Shown in pieces: positions 8,788-17,539 of a stretch of 64,000 nucleotides of DNA; the first letter of the stretch is position 1, and each line of letters starts with the position of its first letter. The DNA lies in contig NZ_CAMFJS010000021.1 in NCBI RefSeq assembly GCF_945956965.1, forward strand, positions 26,740 through 90,739, written 5' to 3'. The stretch is from an uncultured Roseateles sp. GTDB lineage: Bacteria > Pseudomonadota > Gammaproteobacteria > Burkholderiales > Burkholderiaceae_C. The position numbers and the translations under genes are program-made. The notes under the pieces were generated by a model. The model was not told the DNA's origin, ran no database searches, and worked only from the letters and a program-made list of their open reading frames with translations.

Positions 8788-9732
8788 ATGACTGCCGCGA
8801 TGAACGCCTTCTCGCTTCCCGTCCAAGACCCTTTGCGCCCGCCCGCAGCACCCGGCCTGGGGCGCGGCTTCGGCTTTGCCGTGATCGCCCATGCCGCCTT
8901 GCTGGCGGCCTTGAGCGCTGGCGTGTCCTGGCACAGCGAAAGCACGCCGGCCTTTGAGGCCGAGCTGTGGTCTGCCGTGCCGCAGGCCGCCGCACCGAAG
9001 GAGCAGCTGCCGCCCGAGCCCGAGCCTGAGGCCGAGCCCATCAAGCCGCCGCCCAAGCCCGTGGTGGCACCTCCTCCGCCTCCGCCCGATTTGCAAGCCG
9101 AGCGCGATGCCGAGATCGCCATCGCCAAGGCCAAAGAGAAAAAGAAGAAGGACGAGTTGGAGGCCAAGCGCCTGGCCGAACTCGAAGCCCAACGCAAGAA
9201 GGACAAGGAACGCGAAAAGGCGGAGCGCGAGCGACTGGAAAAGCTGGAGAAACTGGCCAAGCAAGAAAAGCTTGAGAAACAGGAAAAGCAGGCCAAGCTC
9301 GCCAAAGAAGCCAAGGAGGCTGAGGCCAAGAAGCTCAAGGAAAACGCCGCCGCGACAGCCAAGGCCGAGGCGCAGCGCCAGGAAAACCTGCGCCGCATTC
9401 AAGGCCTGGCCGGTGCCAGCGGCGCGCCGGACTCGCGCGGCACGGCCTTGCAATCCAGCGGCCCCTCGGCCAATTACGCGGGCCGCATCAAGGCCCGCAT
9501 CCGCCCCAACATCATCTATCCCGAGACCGGCGTGGCCAACCCCATCGCCGAGGTGGAAGTGCGCACCGCACCGGACGGCAACATCATCGCCCGCAAGCTG
9601 CTCAAACCCAGCGGCGACAACGATTGGGACAATGCCGTGCTGCGCGCCATCGACAAGACCGAGACCCTGCCACGCGATACCGACGGCCGAGTGCCTTCGG
9701 TCTTGGTGATCAGCTTCAAGCCGCGGGAGTAA
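8788..9732 (+). CDS. tolA: cell envelope integrity protein TolA
   Basis: 314 residues from ATG 8788 (ATG 8800 is an alternative). One N-terminal membrane helix (about residues 27-48), a Pro-rich stretch, a long charged Lys/Glu/Ala helix (about residues 105-200) spanning the periplasm, and a C-terminal TonB/TolA domain starting near YAGRIKARIRPN. It couples TolQR to TolB/Pal at the outer membrane. tolB and pal do not follow: the next gene is on the other strand, so the operon is split relative to E. coli. Confidence 0.95.
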   Translation: MTAAMNAFSLPVQDPLRPPAAPGLGRGFGFAVIAHAALLAALSAGVSWHSESTPAFEAELWSAVPQAAAPKEQLPPEPEPEAEPIKPPPKPVVAPPPPPPDLQAERDAEIAIAKAKEKKKKDELEAKRLAELEAQRKKDKEREKAERERLEKLEKLAKQEKLEKQEKQAKLAKEAKEAEAKKLKENAAATAKAEAQRQENLRRIQGLAGASGAPDSRGTALQSSGPSANYAGRIKARIRPNIIYPETGVANPIAEVEVRTAPDGNIIARKLLKPSGDNDWDNAVLRAIDKTETLPRDTDGRVPSVLVISFKPRE

Positions 9733-9734
9733 GG

Positions 9735-9770
9735 CGGCGCGGCTTGAGGCCCGGTGGCTTAACCGCGCCG
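9735..9770. terminator. possible bidirectional hairpin between tolA and the DoxX gene
   Basis: CGGCGCGG (9735-9742) pairs perfectly with CCGCGCCG (9763-9770) across a 20-base loop that contains the DoxX stop codon. The convergent setting suits a shared transcription end, but there is no T tract on either side. Confidence 0.3.
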
Positions 9771-10259
9771 GTCCAGCCAGGCATCCAAGGACCAACGCCC
9801 CGCGCCCCACAGCGCCACCAGCAGCAAGAGCACGCCCCAGAGCTGATGGCCGGCCAATGCGGCCGGGGCCAGATCACTCAAACTCAGCACCGCCATAAAG
9901 TTGACGATGGTGAGGCCCAGCGCCGCAAAGCGCCCGCCCAGTCCCAAGACCAGCAAGACCGGCAAAGCCAGCTCCCCCGCGGTCCCCAGATAAGCCGCCA
10001 GCTCAGGCGGCAACAGCGGCACGTGGTATTCGTCTTCAAACAAGGCCAAGGTGCTGGACCAGTCTCGCAACTTGGACAAGCCGGAGAGGAAGAACACCTG
10101 GGCCACGTAGCAACGCGCCAACAGCAGGGACAGTGACTGCGCTTGGCTCAAAAGCTGGCGCATCCAAGCTGGCAGCGGCGGGCCAGCCGCATCGCTGAGT
10201 TGCGAGCCCAAGCCAGGATCGCGGCACAAGCGCAAGAAAGCGAATGCGATGGTTTTCAT
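9759..10259 (-). CDS. DoxX family membrane protein of the bufferin cluster
   Basis: 166 residues. After a 40-residue soluble N-terminus there are about four hydrophobic segments typical of DoxX, with the FFLSGLSKLRDW motif near residue 56 and FEDEYHVPLLPPELAAYLGT. DoxX proteins are small inner-membrane proteins, often with redox roles. It lies 10 bases downstream of bufC and completes the usual BufA-BufB-BufC-DoxX order of bufferin operons, where it is assumed to help handle or export the product. Confidence 0.88.
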   Translation of the reverse strand: MKTIAFAFLRLCRDPGLGSQLSDAAGPPLPAWMRQLLSQAQSLSLLLARCYVAQVFFLSGLSKLRDWSSTLALFEDEYHVPLLPPELAAYLGTAGELALPVLLVLGLGGRFAALGLTIVNFMAVLSLSDLAPAALAGHQLWGVLLLLVALWGAGRWSLDAWLDRRG

Positions 10260-10269
10260 TCAATCGTCC

Positions 10270-11061
10270 TCAAAGGTTTGAATCGCTCTGTGATGGCGAA
10301 GTCGGGCCGGGCGCATCCGCTTGGACGGGCGCCAGTGTTTCGACCGCATGTAGCCACCCTCGCTGCAAAGCTTGTTGAAGCCAAGCGCCAAAATCAAAGT
10401 CCGGCGCCGCAGCCAAGGCTTCTTGCAAGGCACGGTCGAGGTCGAGCCCTTGCAGCATGGCGCCCATCAATGCGGCATCGCCAGCTCCCAAAATCTGTTG
10501 CTCGGCGCGCCAGCCTTCTCGCCACACCAGCAATGGCTGGCGGGGCAGGTCCACATTCAGGCCACAGGCCTGCGGCAACAAGTGCAAGAGGCTCAGTCCC
10601 GGCCGCAGCCGCAAGCGCATCAACTCCGGCGACTGGCTTTGCAGCAAATTCAATGAATCCACATCCAATCGGCTGTCCGCAGCCCGCTCAGCCACATGCC
10701 GGGCCCAGCCCAGGCGAGCCAGATCGCACAGCCAGGCTTCCACGCCGGGCTGAGCCGCCAAGAATTCAGGCAAGGCCTGACCCCAGGCCCCCAAATCGCC
10801 CTGGCTGGGTGGGCTGGCGCGCCAAAAAGCCCAGGCCAGGGAGTCGAATGACGCCCGCCCCAGTTCAGTCAAGAGCAGCGGATGGACGGCGGCCAAGGAA
10901 CGCGCCGCCAAAGCTTGGGCATTGCGCCGATACGCTTGAAGGCCGTCCGCCACGCCAAGGCCAGGCAGAGCACGCCAAGCGGTCCCTGCCAATAGCACTT
11001 GCGCTATCGCCGAGTTGCCGGCCTGAATCGCAGCCAGCAAGGCTTGCTGAGCGGCGATCAT
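10270..11061 (-). CDS. bufC: DUF2063 protein, partner of the DUF692 oxidase (BufC-like)
   Basis: 263 residues from ATG 11061, which overlaps the bufB stop (ATGA); an upstream in-frame ATG at 11145 would lie well inside bufB. The N-terminal region ([12 protein letters not shown], then [20 protein letters not shown]) is the DUF2063 signature with its Tyr-Arg-Asn core. DUF2063 proteins bind the precursor peptide and present it to the DUF692 enzyme. The C-terminal half (about residues 110-250) is leucine-rich and less conserved. No membrane segment was seen, so it is probably cytoplasmic. Confidence 0.88.
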   Translation of the reverse strand: MIAAQQALLAAIQAGNSAIAQVLLAGTAWRALPGLGVADGLQAYRRNAQALAARSLAAVHPLLLTELGRASFDSLAWAFWRASPPSQGDLGAWGQALPEFLAAQPGVEAWLCDLARLGWARHVAERAADSRLDVDSLNLLQSQSPELMRLRLRPGLSLLHLLPQACGLNVDLPRQPLLVWREGWRAEQQILGAGDAALMGAMLQGLDLDRALQEALAAAPDFDFGAWLQQALQRGWLHAVETLAPVQADAPGPTSPSQSDSNL

Positions 11062-11930
11062 GCGGGCCAGGCCTCGCTCATGAGGCGCTGAGCCTCGGCC
11101 GCCTCGTCCAGCAGCACCGCGAGCTCGGGCACATCGTTGTCCCACTCGATCAGGCTGAGCTGCGGCCCAAAGCGCCGAATGGCATGGCGATACACCTGCC
11201 AGACCTCCGGACTGGCGCGGCTACCGTGGTCGTCAATCACGATGCCGGGCAGCTCGGCGTGGCCTGCCAGATGGATCTCACCCACCAAGCCCGGGAGTAG
11301 AGCATCAACCCAGGCGCAGGCGGCATCTGCGGCGGCCGCTTTGTCCAAGCCCGCATTGCGGGCGTTGACAACCAAATTGTTCACATCCAGAAGCAGACCG
11401 CAGCCGCTGCGCTGGCAGAGCTGATTGAAGAACTCGGGCTCGGCCAAGGTGTCATTGCCCCAGGCCAGATAGGCGCTGAGGTTTTCGACCAGGAGCTGGC
11501 ATTGCAGGCGTTCTTGCACCTGCTGCACATGCCGGCACATGAGCGCCAGGCTTTCGTCGTTGAAAGCAATCGGCAGCAGATCGCTGCCATGCACAAAGCC
11601 AGGCCCCTTCTGGCTGGCGGGCACACGGGCGAAGCTGGCATGCTCCGACACCCGCAGCGGTTCAACGCGATCCACCAGATCTGCAAGTTGGTCCAGATGA
11701 GCACCGTCCAGCCCGCAAGCCGAACCGAGCGACAAACCCACCCCATGCAGGCTGATGGGGTAATGCTCGCGCGCCCCCATCAGCACCGCCATGGCAGCAC
11801 CGCCGCGGGCAAAGAAGTTCTCGGAATGAAGCTCCAGGAAGCGCAGCGGCGGGCGCTGCGCCATCAGGCACTCGTAATGCGGCTGGCGCCAGCCGATGCC
11901 CACCGATGAGGAAGTTTCCCGCAGCTTCAT
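11058..11930 (-). CDS. bufB: DUF692 multinuclear non-heme iron oxidase (BufB-like)
   Basis: 290 residues, TIM-barrel DUF692/MNIO family. Conserved metal-site segments are visible in order: GIGWR near the start, [45 protein letters not shown] and GEIHLAGH. Members (MbnB, TglH, BufB) use a two- or three-iron centre to modify cysteines of peptides. Here the likely substrate is the small Cys-containing protein encoded just upstream, converted to thiooxazole-type groups by analogy with characterised bufferins. The stop overlaps the bufC start, which supports a complex of the two products. Confidence 0.93.
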   Translation of the reverse strand: MKLRETSSSVGIGWRQPHYECLMAQRPPLRFLELHSENFFARGGAAMAVLMGAREHYPISLHGVGLSLGSACGLDGAHLDQLADLVDRVEPLRVSEHASFARVPASQKGPGFVHGSDLLPIAFNDESLALMCRHVQQVQERLQCQLLVENLSAYLAWGNDTLAEPEFFNQLCQRSGCGLLLDVNNLVVNARNAGLDKAAAADAACAWVDALLPGLVGEIHLAGHAELPGIVIDDHGSRASPEVWQVYRHAIRRFGPQLSLIEWDNDVPELAVLLDEAAEAQRLMSEAWPA

Positions 11931-11937
11931 CTCATGC

Positions 11938-12228
11938 TCACTTCTTGGCGGCCTTCATCTTGGCCTTGGCCTCTTCGGCGCTCATGCCGCCCAGGCTCTT
12001 GCACTGGCCTTTGGGCACATAGTTCCATTCCTCAGCGGCGTCACCCGCCTTGGACTGGCCGGCGCAAGAATGGCTGCCGCTCAGGTTGGCGCAGTCGTTC
12101 TGCCCGGCTTTGGCAATGCCGTAGCACTTCTCGCGGGCGACTTTGTCGTCAGCTGCGGCGGCTTGAGCGACCAAGCCAAGAGACAGGGCGCCCGCCAGGG
12201 CCGAAGAAACAAGCAGGGAAGTTTTCAT
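11938..12228 (-). CDS. bufA: DUF2282 bufferin-type precursor protein (BufA)
   Basis: 96 residues from ATG 12228, chosen over an upstream ATG at 12291 because a GAGGA ribosome site lies about 8 bases before it and a signal sequence starts directly ([13 protein letters not shown] through AQAAAA). The mature part is small and charged with four cysteines at 35, 46, 55 and 76 in the DUF2282 pattern ([24 protein letters not shown]). Bufferins are periplasmic copper-binding RiPPs whose central cysteines are modified by BufB/BufC. The modification and the metal are inferred from the family, not shown here. bufB starts 7 bases downstream. Confidence 0.9.
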   Translation of the reverse strand: MKTSLLVSSALAGALSLGLVAQAAAADDKVAREKCYGIAKAGQNDCANLSGSHSCAGQSKAGDAAEEWNYVPKGQCKSLGGMSAEEAKAKMKAAKK

Positions 12229-12303
12229 GATCAGTCCTCGTAGGTTTAGACGGGGTAAAGCGTCTGTGAATTCAAGCCAACAGCGAATCACTCGCTCCCT
12301 TGG

Positions 12304-12329
12304 GTCGCACCAACCCCCGTCCTACTTAC
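12304..12329 (-). promoter_or_regulatory. candidate ECF-sigma promoter of the buf operon
   Basis: On the minus strand GTAAGT (12324-12329) is followed after exactly 16 bases by CGAC (12304-12307), about 75 bases upstream of the bufA start. This resembles the GTAAC-N16-CGWA type of promoter used by ECF factors that control buf genes in Caulobacter. No equally good copy was seen facing the sigma gene. Confidence 0.35.
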
Positions 12330-12362
12330 ACTGCGCACAAGAAAAATTTTGGAGAGCCCCGC

Positions 12363-12923
12363 ATGACCGACATGGCCCACCGCCTGCAAGCCCTGCGCCC
12401 CCAGCTGCTGAAGTACGCCCAGCTACAGCTGCGCAATGCCGCCTGGGCAGAAGACGCGGTCTCCGAGACCTTGCTGGCCGCGCTGGAAAAGCCGCAGAGC
12501 TTTGCTGGCCAGTCGCAGCTCAAGACCTGGCTGATCGGTGTGCTCAAACACAAGCTAGTGGACCAGATCCGCCGCAATAGCAAAGAAATGTCCACCACCG
12601 CCGAAGACGGGCAAGACCTGGACGACGACCTGTTCCGCCCCGACGGCCATTGGCGAGAGTCCCCACAAGACTGGGGTGACCCCGAACACTGCCTGCGCCA
12701 GATTGACTTCATGCGCGTGCTCGAAGCTTGCGTAGAACATCTGCCCGGCCAGCAAGGCCGCCTCTTCATGATGCGGGAATGGCTGGAACTCGACAGCGAA
12801 GAAATCTGTAAGGCGCTGGGCATCAGCTCGACCAATCTCTGGGTCATGTTGCACCGTGCGCGTTTGCGCCTGCGCGAATGCCTGCAACTGAACTGGTTCG
12901 ACGCCCAAGGATCCCAAGCATGA
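12363..12923 (+). CDS. ECF-type RNA polymerase sigma factor next to the buf operon
   Basis: 186 residues from ATG 12363, preceded by GGAG. Region 2 is visible as a helix with AEDAVSETLLAALEK and the DNA-melting segment LKTWLIGVLKHKLVDQIRR; region 4 as EWLELDSEEICKALGISSTNLWVMLHRARLRLRECL. It is divergent from bufA with a 134-base gap, and its stop overlaps the start of a small zinc-finger gene, the usual layout of an ECF sigma factor with its anti-sigma factor. It is likely to activate the buf operon under metal or oxidative stress; this is inferred from context. Confidence 0.93.
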   Translation: MTDMAHRLQALRPQLLKYAQLQLRNAAWAEDAVSETLLAALEKPQSFAGQSQLKTWLIGVLKHKLVDQIRRNSKEMSTTAEDGQDLDDDLFRPDGHWRESPQDWGDPEHCLRQIDFMRVLEACVEHLPGQQGRLFMMREWLELDSEEICKALGISSTNLWVMLHRARLRLRECLQLNWFDAQGSQA

Positions 12924-13114
12924 GCAAGCCCATGCGCAACTGCCGCGAAATCACCGCCCTGGTGTTGCAGGCCGAAGACCGTCAACTGGGCTTGGGCGAG
13001 CGCCTGAGCGTGCGCCTGCACATGCTGATCTGCAAGGCTTGCCCGCGCTTTCTCCAGCAAGTCAAGCTGATGCGCAAAGCCAGCGCCCGCTGGCGCAGCT
13101 ATAGCGAAGAGTAG
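12920..13114 (+). CDS. small zinc-finger (zf-HC2-like) putative anti-sigma factor
   Basis: 64 residues from ATG 12920, overlapping the sigma stop (ATGA). It carries an early cysteine (NCREIT) and an HMLICKAC motif, the HxxxCxxC core of zinc-binding anti-sigma domains, and has no membrane helix. Such proteins hold their sigma factor inactive in the cytoplasm until zinc or thiol chemistry changes. The product is very short, so it can hold only the anti-sigma domain. Confidence 0.8.
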   Translation: MSKPMRNCREITALVLQAEDRQLGLGERLSVRLHMLICKACPRFLQQVKLMRKASARWRSYSEE

Positions 13115-13236
13115 GCCCGCAGTTTGTGGCAATTCCGAGCTTCAGCCCCAGTGCTGCCCAGTAGCATCCACCTCACGTGCAGAGTGCGCGTGGTTTCCCC
13201 TGCCCGCCCTGCCTGATAAGCCCCCTGGAGATTTGA

Positions 13237-15777
13237 ATGCGCGATTTGTCTGCCCCGCTAGCCTGGCCAAATGGCAAGCCAGAGTCTGGTGAGGCCACCG
13301 CCGCCCAATCCGCCGACAAGCACAGCTTTGTCTGGCCCATGCCGCCCTATGCGGCATATCCGCTGGCCACGCCGCAGACCTCGGCCGAGCCCTGCGAGGT
13401 GCTGGGCACCAATGGCAGCCGCAGCCCTGGCCATTTGATTCTGCTGGCCCCGTCAGAGCGGGTGGCGCAAATCATGGTGCCGCCGGCCCGCCATGCGATT
13501 CCGCTGAAGTTCCCGCAGTTCCGCGTGCTCAAGCTGCTGCGCCCGGTGCAAGTGCCGCCGCGCGATGACACCCTGGCCTTGGACCAGCGCCCGCGCAGCC
13601 CGTTCAAGCTGCGCTTTGTGGGCGGCGGCGAGCTCAAGGGGCGGACCATCGGCCATGTGCAAAATGAGCTGGGCCTTTTCCTATTCCCCCCGCTGAGCGA
13701 TAGCGACGACTCGGTGCTGCGCGTCTTCATCCCCAACGAGTCGCTGGACAAATTCGAAGTCGGCGAGCGCATCGGCGATGTGCTCTTGAAGGAAAACCTC
13801 GCCACCGCCGCGCAGATCAACGAAGCCGCCTTCGCTCAGCAGGAAATGCGCTCGCGCCGGGTGGGCGACATCCTGGTGGCCGAGCGCATCGTCAGCGCCG
13901 AACAGCTGATGCTGGCCATTGAACAGCAGGCCCGCATGCCCATGGTGCGCATCGGCGAAGCCTTGCTGGCCCTGGAGCTGATCACCGAAGAGCAGCTGGA
14001 ATATGCGCTGGAGCTGCAGCGCGAAGACCGTTCGGTGCCGCTGGGTGAGTTGCTGGTGCGCCGCGGCATCGTCAGCCGCCAGGCCTTGCAATCGGCCCTG
14101 GCACGCAAGATGGGCTATCCGATCGTGGACGTGGACGCCTTCGCCATAGAGGCCGATGCCGTCAAGACCCTGCCCTTTGCCGTGGCCAAGCGCCTGGAAG
14201 TGCTACCCCTGCTGATCCGCGATGGCCGCCTGATTGTGGCCATGGAGGACCCGACCCGGCGCGAGGCGCTGGACGAGGTGGAGTTCATCTCCCAGCTCAA
14301 GGTCACCCCAACGCTGACCAAGCTGGGCACCCTGGCCTCGGCCATCCCCAATACCTACGAGCGCTACGGCAGCGACAACGTCAGCCGCAGCGACTTGATG
14401 CCCAATGTGCAAGGCCTGGACTTCTCGCTCGACCGGGCCGATCAGCTGATCGAGACCCTGGAGCGCGAGGTCAATGGGCGCGAAGGGCGTGATGGCCGCG
14501 ATGACGACACGCCGATCGAGCAAAGCGACAACTCGCTGGTGCGGCTGATCAACACCATGATCATCGACGCCAGCACCCAAGGCGTGTCCGACATCCACAT
14601 CGAGACCTATCCAGGCAAGGAAAAGCTCAAGATCCGCTTCCGCCGCGACGGCGTGCTCAAGCCCTATCTGGAGCTGCCCAATACCTACCGTAACGCCATG
14701 ATCGCCCGCATCAAGATCATGTGCGAGCTGGACATCTCCGAGCGCCGCAAGCCGCAAGACGGCAAGATCAATTTCGCGCGTTTCTCACCCCAGCACCGCC
14801 TGGAGCTGCGCGTGGCCACCATCCCCACCAATAACGGGCTGGAAGATGTGGTGATGCGTTTGCTGGCCTCCTCCAAGCCGCTGCCGCTGGAAAAGCTGGG
14901 CCTGACCGCGCGCAATCTCGAAGAACTCAAGAAAGCCGTCGCCCGCCCCTACGGCATGGTGCTGTGCGTGGGCCCCACGGGCTCCGGAAAAACCACCACC
15001 CTGCACTCGGCGATGAGCTATATCAACACGCCCGAACGCAAGATCTGGACCGCCGAAGACCCGGTGGAAATCACCCAGGCCGGCCTGCGCCAGGTGCAGG
15101 TCAACCCCAAGATCGACTGGACTTTCGCCAAGGCCTTGCGGGCCTTTTTGCGCGCCGACCCGGACGTGATCATGGTGGGCGAAATCCGCGATGAAGAAAC
15201 CGGCGAAATCGCGGTTGAAGCCTCGCTGACCGGCCACTTGGTGATGTCCACCCTGCACACCAATAGCGCGGCCGAGACCATCACCCGCTTGTTGGACATG
15301 GGCATGGACCCCTTCAACTTTGCCGACTCGCTGCTGGCCGTGCTGGCCCAGCGCCTGGTGCGGCGCTTGTGCACCAGCTGCCGCACTTCGCAGCCAATGA
15401 CCCAGGCCGAGCTGGACGAAATCCTGGACGACTATCTGAAAATCTATCCGGCCGAAGCCCGCCCGCCCCGCCAAACCGTGCTGGACGAATGGACCAAGGC
15501 CTACGGCCAGAACGGCCAGAACGGCCAGATCCTGCGCTACCACAGCCCCGGTTGCCCGGTGTGCGAGAACAGCGGCTTCAAGAGCCGCGCCGGCCTGCAC
15601 GAGTTGCTGGTGGTCTCCAAGACCTTGCGGCGCCAGATCCAGACCGGCGCGCGTGCCGAGGAGCTGCTGCAGACCGCCTTGATGGAGGGCATGCTGTCCT
15701 TGCGCCAAGACGGTATTCTCAAAGTCTTGCAAGGCATCACCACCATGGGCGAAGTCCGCGCCACCAGCAACGCCTAG
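13237..15777 (+). CDS. GspE/PulE-family pilus ATPase with four MshEN motifs
   Basis: 846 residues; a GGAG site lies before the ATG. Residues 1-170 have no domain I recognise. Residues 178-291 hold four MshEN-type c-di-GMP-binding motifs starting at 178, 208, 238 and 268 (RIGDVLL, RVGDILV, RIGEALL, PLGELLV), exactly 30 residues apart. The motor domain follows: Walker A GPTGSGKT at 579-586, Walker B region around DPDVIMVGEIRD, and a four-Cys zinc site (712, 715, 773, 776). A (YGQ/NGQ) repeat sits near 757-763. It would power pilus extension. It precedes a canonical mshE by 19 bases, so the locus carries two extension-type ATPases; which one drives the MSHA pilus is unclear. Confidence 0.88.
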   Translation: MRDLSAPLAWPNGKPESGEATAAQSADKHSFVWPMPPYAAYPLATPQTSAEPCEVLGTNGSRSPGHLILLAPSERVAQIMVPPARHAIPLKFPQFRVLKLLRPVQVPPRDDTLALDQRPRSPFKLRFVGGGELKGRTIGHVQNELGLFLFPPLSDSDDSVLRVFIPNESLDKFEVGERIGDVLLKENLATAAQINEAAFAQQEMRSRRVGDILVAERIVSAEQLMLAIEQQARMPMVRIGEALLALELITEEQLEYALELQREDRSVPLGELLVRRGIVSRQALQSALARKMGYPIVDVDAFAIEADAVKTLPFAVAKRLEVLPLLIRDGRLIVAMEDPTRREALDEVEFISQLKVTPTLTKLGTLASAIPNTYERYGSDNVSRSDLMPNVQGLDFSLDRADQLIETLEREVNGREGRDGRDDDTPIEQSDNSLVRLINTMIIDASTQGVSDIHIETYPGKEKLKIRFRRDGVLKPYLELPNTYRNAMIARIKIMCELDISERRKPQDGKINFARFSPQHRLELRVATIPTNNGLEDVVMRLLASSKPLPLEKLGLTARNLEELKKAVARPYGMVLCVGPTGSGKTTTLHSAMSYINTPERKIWTAEDPVEITQAGLRQVQVNPKIDWTFAKALRAFLRADPDVIMVGEIRDEETGEIAVEASLTGHLVMSTLHTNSAAETITRLLDMGMDPFNFADSLLAVLAQRLVRRLCTSCRTSQPMTQAELDEILDDYLKIYPAEARPPRQTVLDEWTKAYGQNGQNGQILRYHSPGCPVCENSGFKSRAGLHELLVVSKTLRRQIQTGARAEELLQTALMEGMLSLRQDGILKVLQGITTMGEVRATSNA
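15502..15528 (+). repeat. three 9-bp tandem units inside the first pilus ATPase gene
   Basis: TACGGCCAG followed by two copies of AACGGCCAG, encoding YGQNGQNGQ just before the second pair of zinc-site cysteines. In-frame, so slippage would change linker length without a frameshift. Confidence 0.7.
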
Positions 15778-15796
15778 TCGACTCAAGAAAAACGAT

Positions 15797-17539
15797 ATGG
15801 ACGCCGATCTGAACCCCAGCCCCGACAACAGCGGCGCCGCCGCGCCGCCAAAAAAGGTCAGACTCGGCGATGTGCTGGTGCAGCAGCAGCTGATCTCCGA
15901 GCAGCAACTCAGCCAGGCGCTCGAATTGCAGCGCGCCAGCGGCAAAAAGCTGGGCCGTTTGCTGATCGATGCCGGCCTCATCACCGAAGAGGCCCTGGCC
16001 CATGTGTTGGCGCGGCAGTTGCGCATTCCCTTCGTCAACCTCAAGACCTTCCCGCTCAAGACCGAGCTGGTGCGCCTGCTGTCAGAAACACCGGCGCGGC
16101 GCTTCCGCGCCATCGTGCTGGAAGATCGCGGCGAGGCCTTGCTGGTGGCCATGGCCGATCCGCTGGACTTGTTTGCTTACGACGAGCTGAGCCGCGTGCT
16201 CAAACGCCGCATCAGCATGGCGGTGGTGGCCGAGAGCCAGTTGCCCACCGCTTTTGACCGCCATTACCGCCGCAGCGAGGAAATCAGCGGCCTGGCCAAG
16301 GCGCTGGAAAAAGACATCGGCGACGCGGTCGACTTCGGCGCCTTGCAGGCCAGCGTGGGCCAGGAAGGCGCGCCCGTGGTGCGCCTGCTGCAAAGCGTGT
16401 TTGAAGACGCCACCCAAGCCGGCGCCTCGGATGTGCACATCGAGCCGCAGGAAGGCGAACTGCTGATCCGCACCCGCATTGACGGCGTGCTGCAAACCCA
16501 AACCCAGGCCGATAAGCGCATTGCCGCCGCCTTGTCGCAGCGGCTCAAGCTGATGGCCGGCCTGGACATTTCCGAGAAGCGCCTGCCGCAAGACGGCCGC
16601 TTCACCCTGCGCCTGCGCGACAAGACGATTGATGTGCGCCTGTCCACCCTGCCCGGCCAGTACGGCGAGTCGGTGGTGATGCGTTTGCTGGGTCAGGGCG
16701 CGGCCATTCGCCGCCTGGGCCAGATCGAGATGCCCGCCGATATGCTGGCGCGTTTTCGCGAGATCCTGGGCCAGCAATCGGGCATGGTGCTGGTCACCGG
16801 CCCCACTGGCTCGGGCAAGACCACCACGCTTTACGCGGCCCTCAGCGAGCTCAATGCCGAGCAAAGCAAAATCATCACCGTGGAAGACCCGGTGGAATAC
16901 CGCCTGCCCGGCCTGACCCAGGTGCAGGTGAACGAGAAGATCGAGCTGGACTTCGCCCGCGTGCTGCGCGCCACCTTGCGCCAGGACCCGGATGTGATTC
17001 TGGTCGGTGAAATGCGCGACCCGCAGACGGTGGAGATCGGCCTGCGTGCGGCCATCACCGGCCATATGGTGCTGTCCACCTTGCACACGCGCGACGCCAT
17101 GAGCACGCCGTTTCGCCTGCTCGATATGGGCGCGCCGCCCTTCATGGTGGCCACCTCGCTGCAGGCGGTGATCGCCCAGCGCCTCTTGCGCGCTGTGTGT
17201 GAGCATTGCGCCGAAGACCATAGCCCAAATGCGCAAGAAGCCGCCTGGCTGGCGGCAGTGGCCGGCGCCGAGGCCGCCAGCATCAAGCCCCGTAAAGGCG
17301 TGGGCTGCTCGCAATGCAATGGCACGGGCTATGCCGGGCGCCGCGGCATTTACGAAATGCTGGAAATGAATGCCGATATGGCCGTGGCCGTGCAGCGCGG
17401 CGACGCCGCCGGCTTCATGCAAGCGGCCCGCCTGAGCCTTAAAGGCAAGACCCTGGCCGACCGCGCCCTGGCCCTGGTCAAGGCGGGCAAGACCTCGCTG
17501 AGTGAGGCCATGCGCATCTCTTTTGACAACGACGACTGA
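15797..17539 (+). CDS. mshE: MSHA pilus extension ATPase MshE
   Basis: 580 residues, the normal MshE size. Two N-terminal MshEN motifs at 22-45 (RLGDVLVQQQLISEQQL) and about 51-74 (KLGRLLIDAGLITEEAL) form one c-di-GMP site. The motor has Walker A GPTGSGKT at 335-342, the DPDVILVGEMRD Walker B segment, and CEHC plus CSQC zinc pairs near the C-terminus. MshE polymerises MshA pilin at the inner membrane in response to c-di-GMP. The stop overlaps the mshG start by one base. Confidence 0.94.
   Translation: MDADLNPSPDNSGAAAPPKKVRLGDVLVQQQLISEQQLSQALELQRASGKKLGRLLIDAGLITEEALAHVLARQLRIPFVNLKTFPLKTELVRLLSETPARRFRAIVLEDRGEALLVAMADPLDLFAYDELSRVLKRRISMAVVAESQLPTAFDRHYRRSEEISGLAKALEKDIGDAVDFGALQASVGQEGAPVVRLLQSVFEDATQAGASDVHIEPQEGELLIRTRIDGVLQTQTQADKRIAAALSQRLKLMAGLDISEKRLPQDGRFTLRLRDKTIDVRLSTLPGQYGESVVMRLLGQGAAIRRLGQIEMPADMLARFREILGQQSGMVLVTGPTGSGKTTTLYAALSELNAEQSKIITVEDPVEYRLPGLTQVQVNEKIELDFARVLRATLRQDPDVILVGEMRDPQTVEIGLRAAITGHMVLSTLHTRDAMSTPFRLLDMGAPPFMVATSLQAVIAQRLLRAVCEHCAEDHSPNAQEAAWLAAVAGAEAASIKPRKGVGCSQCNGTGYAGRRGIYEMLEMNADMAVAVQRGDAAGFMQAARLSLKGKTLADRALALVKAGKTSLSEAMRISFDNDD

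Noticed and set aside
7392..9398. Long minus-strand frame of 668 codons opposite ybgC-tolQRA
   Set aside because: Ser/Ala-rich translation without any domain; the opposite strand encodes four well-recognised genes with coupled starts.
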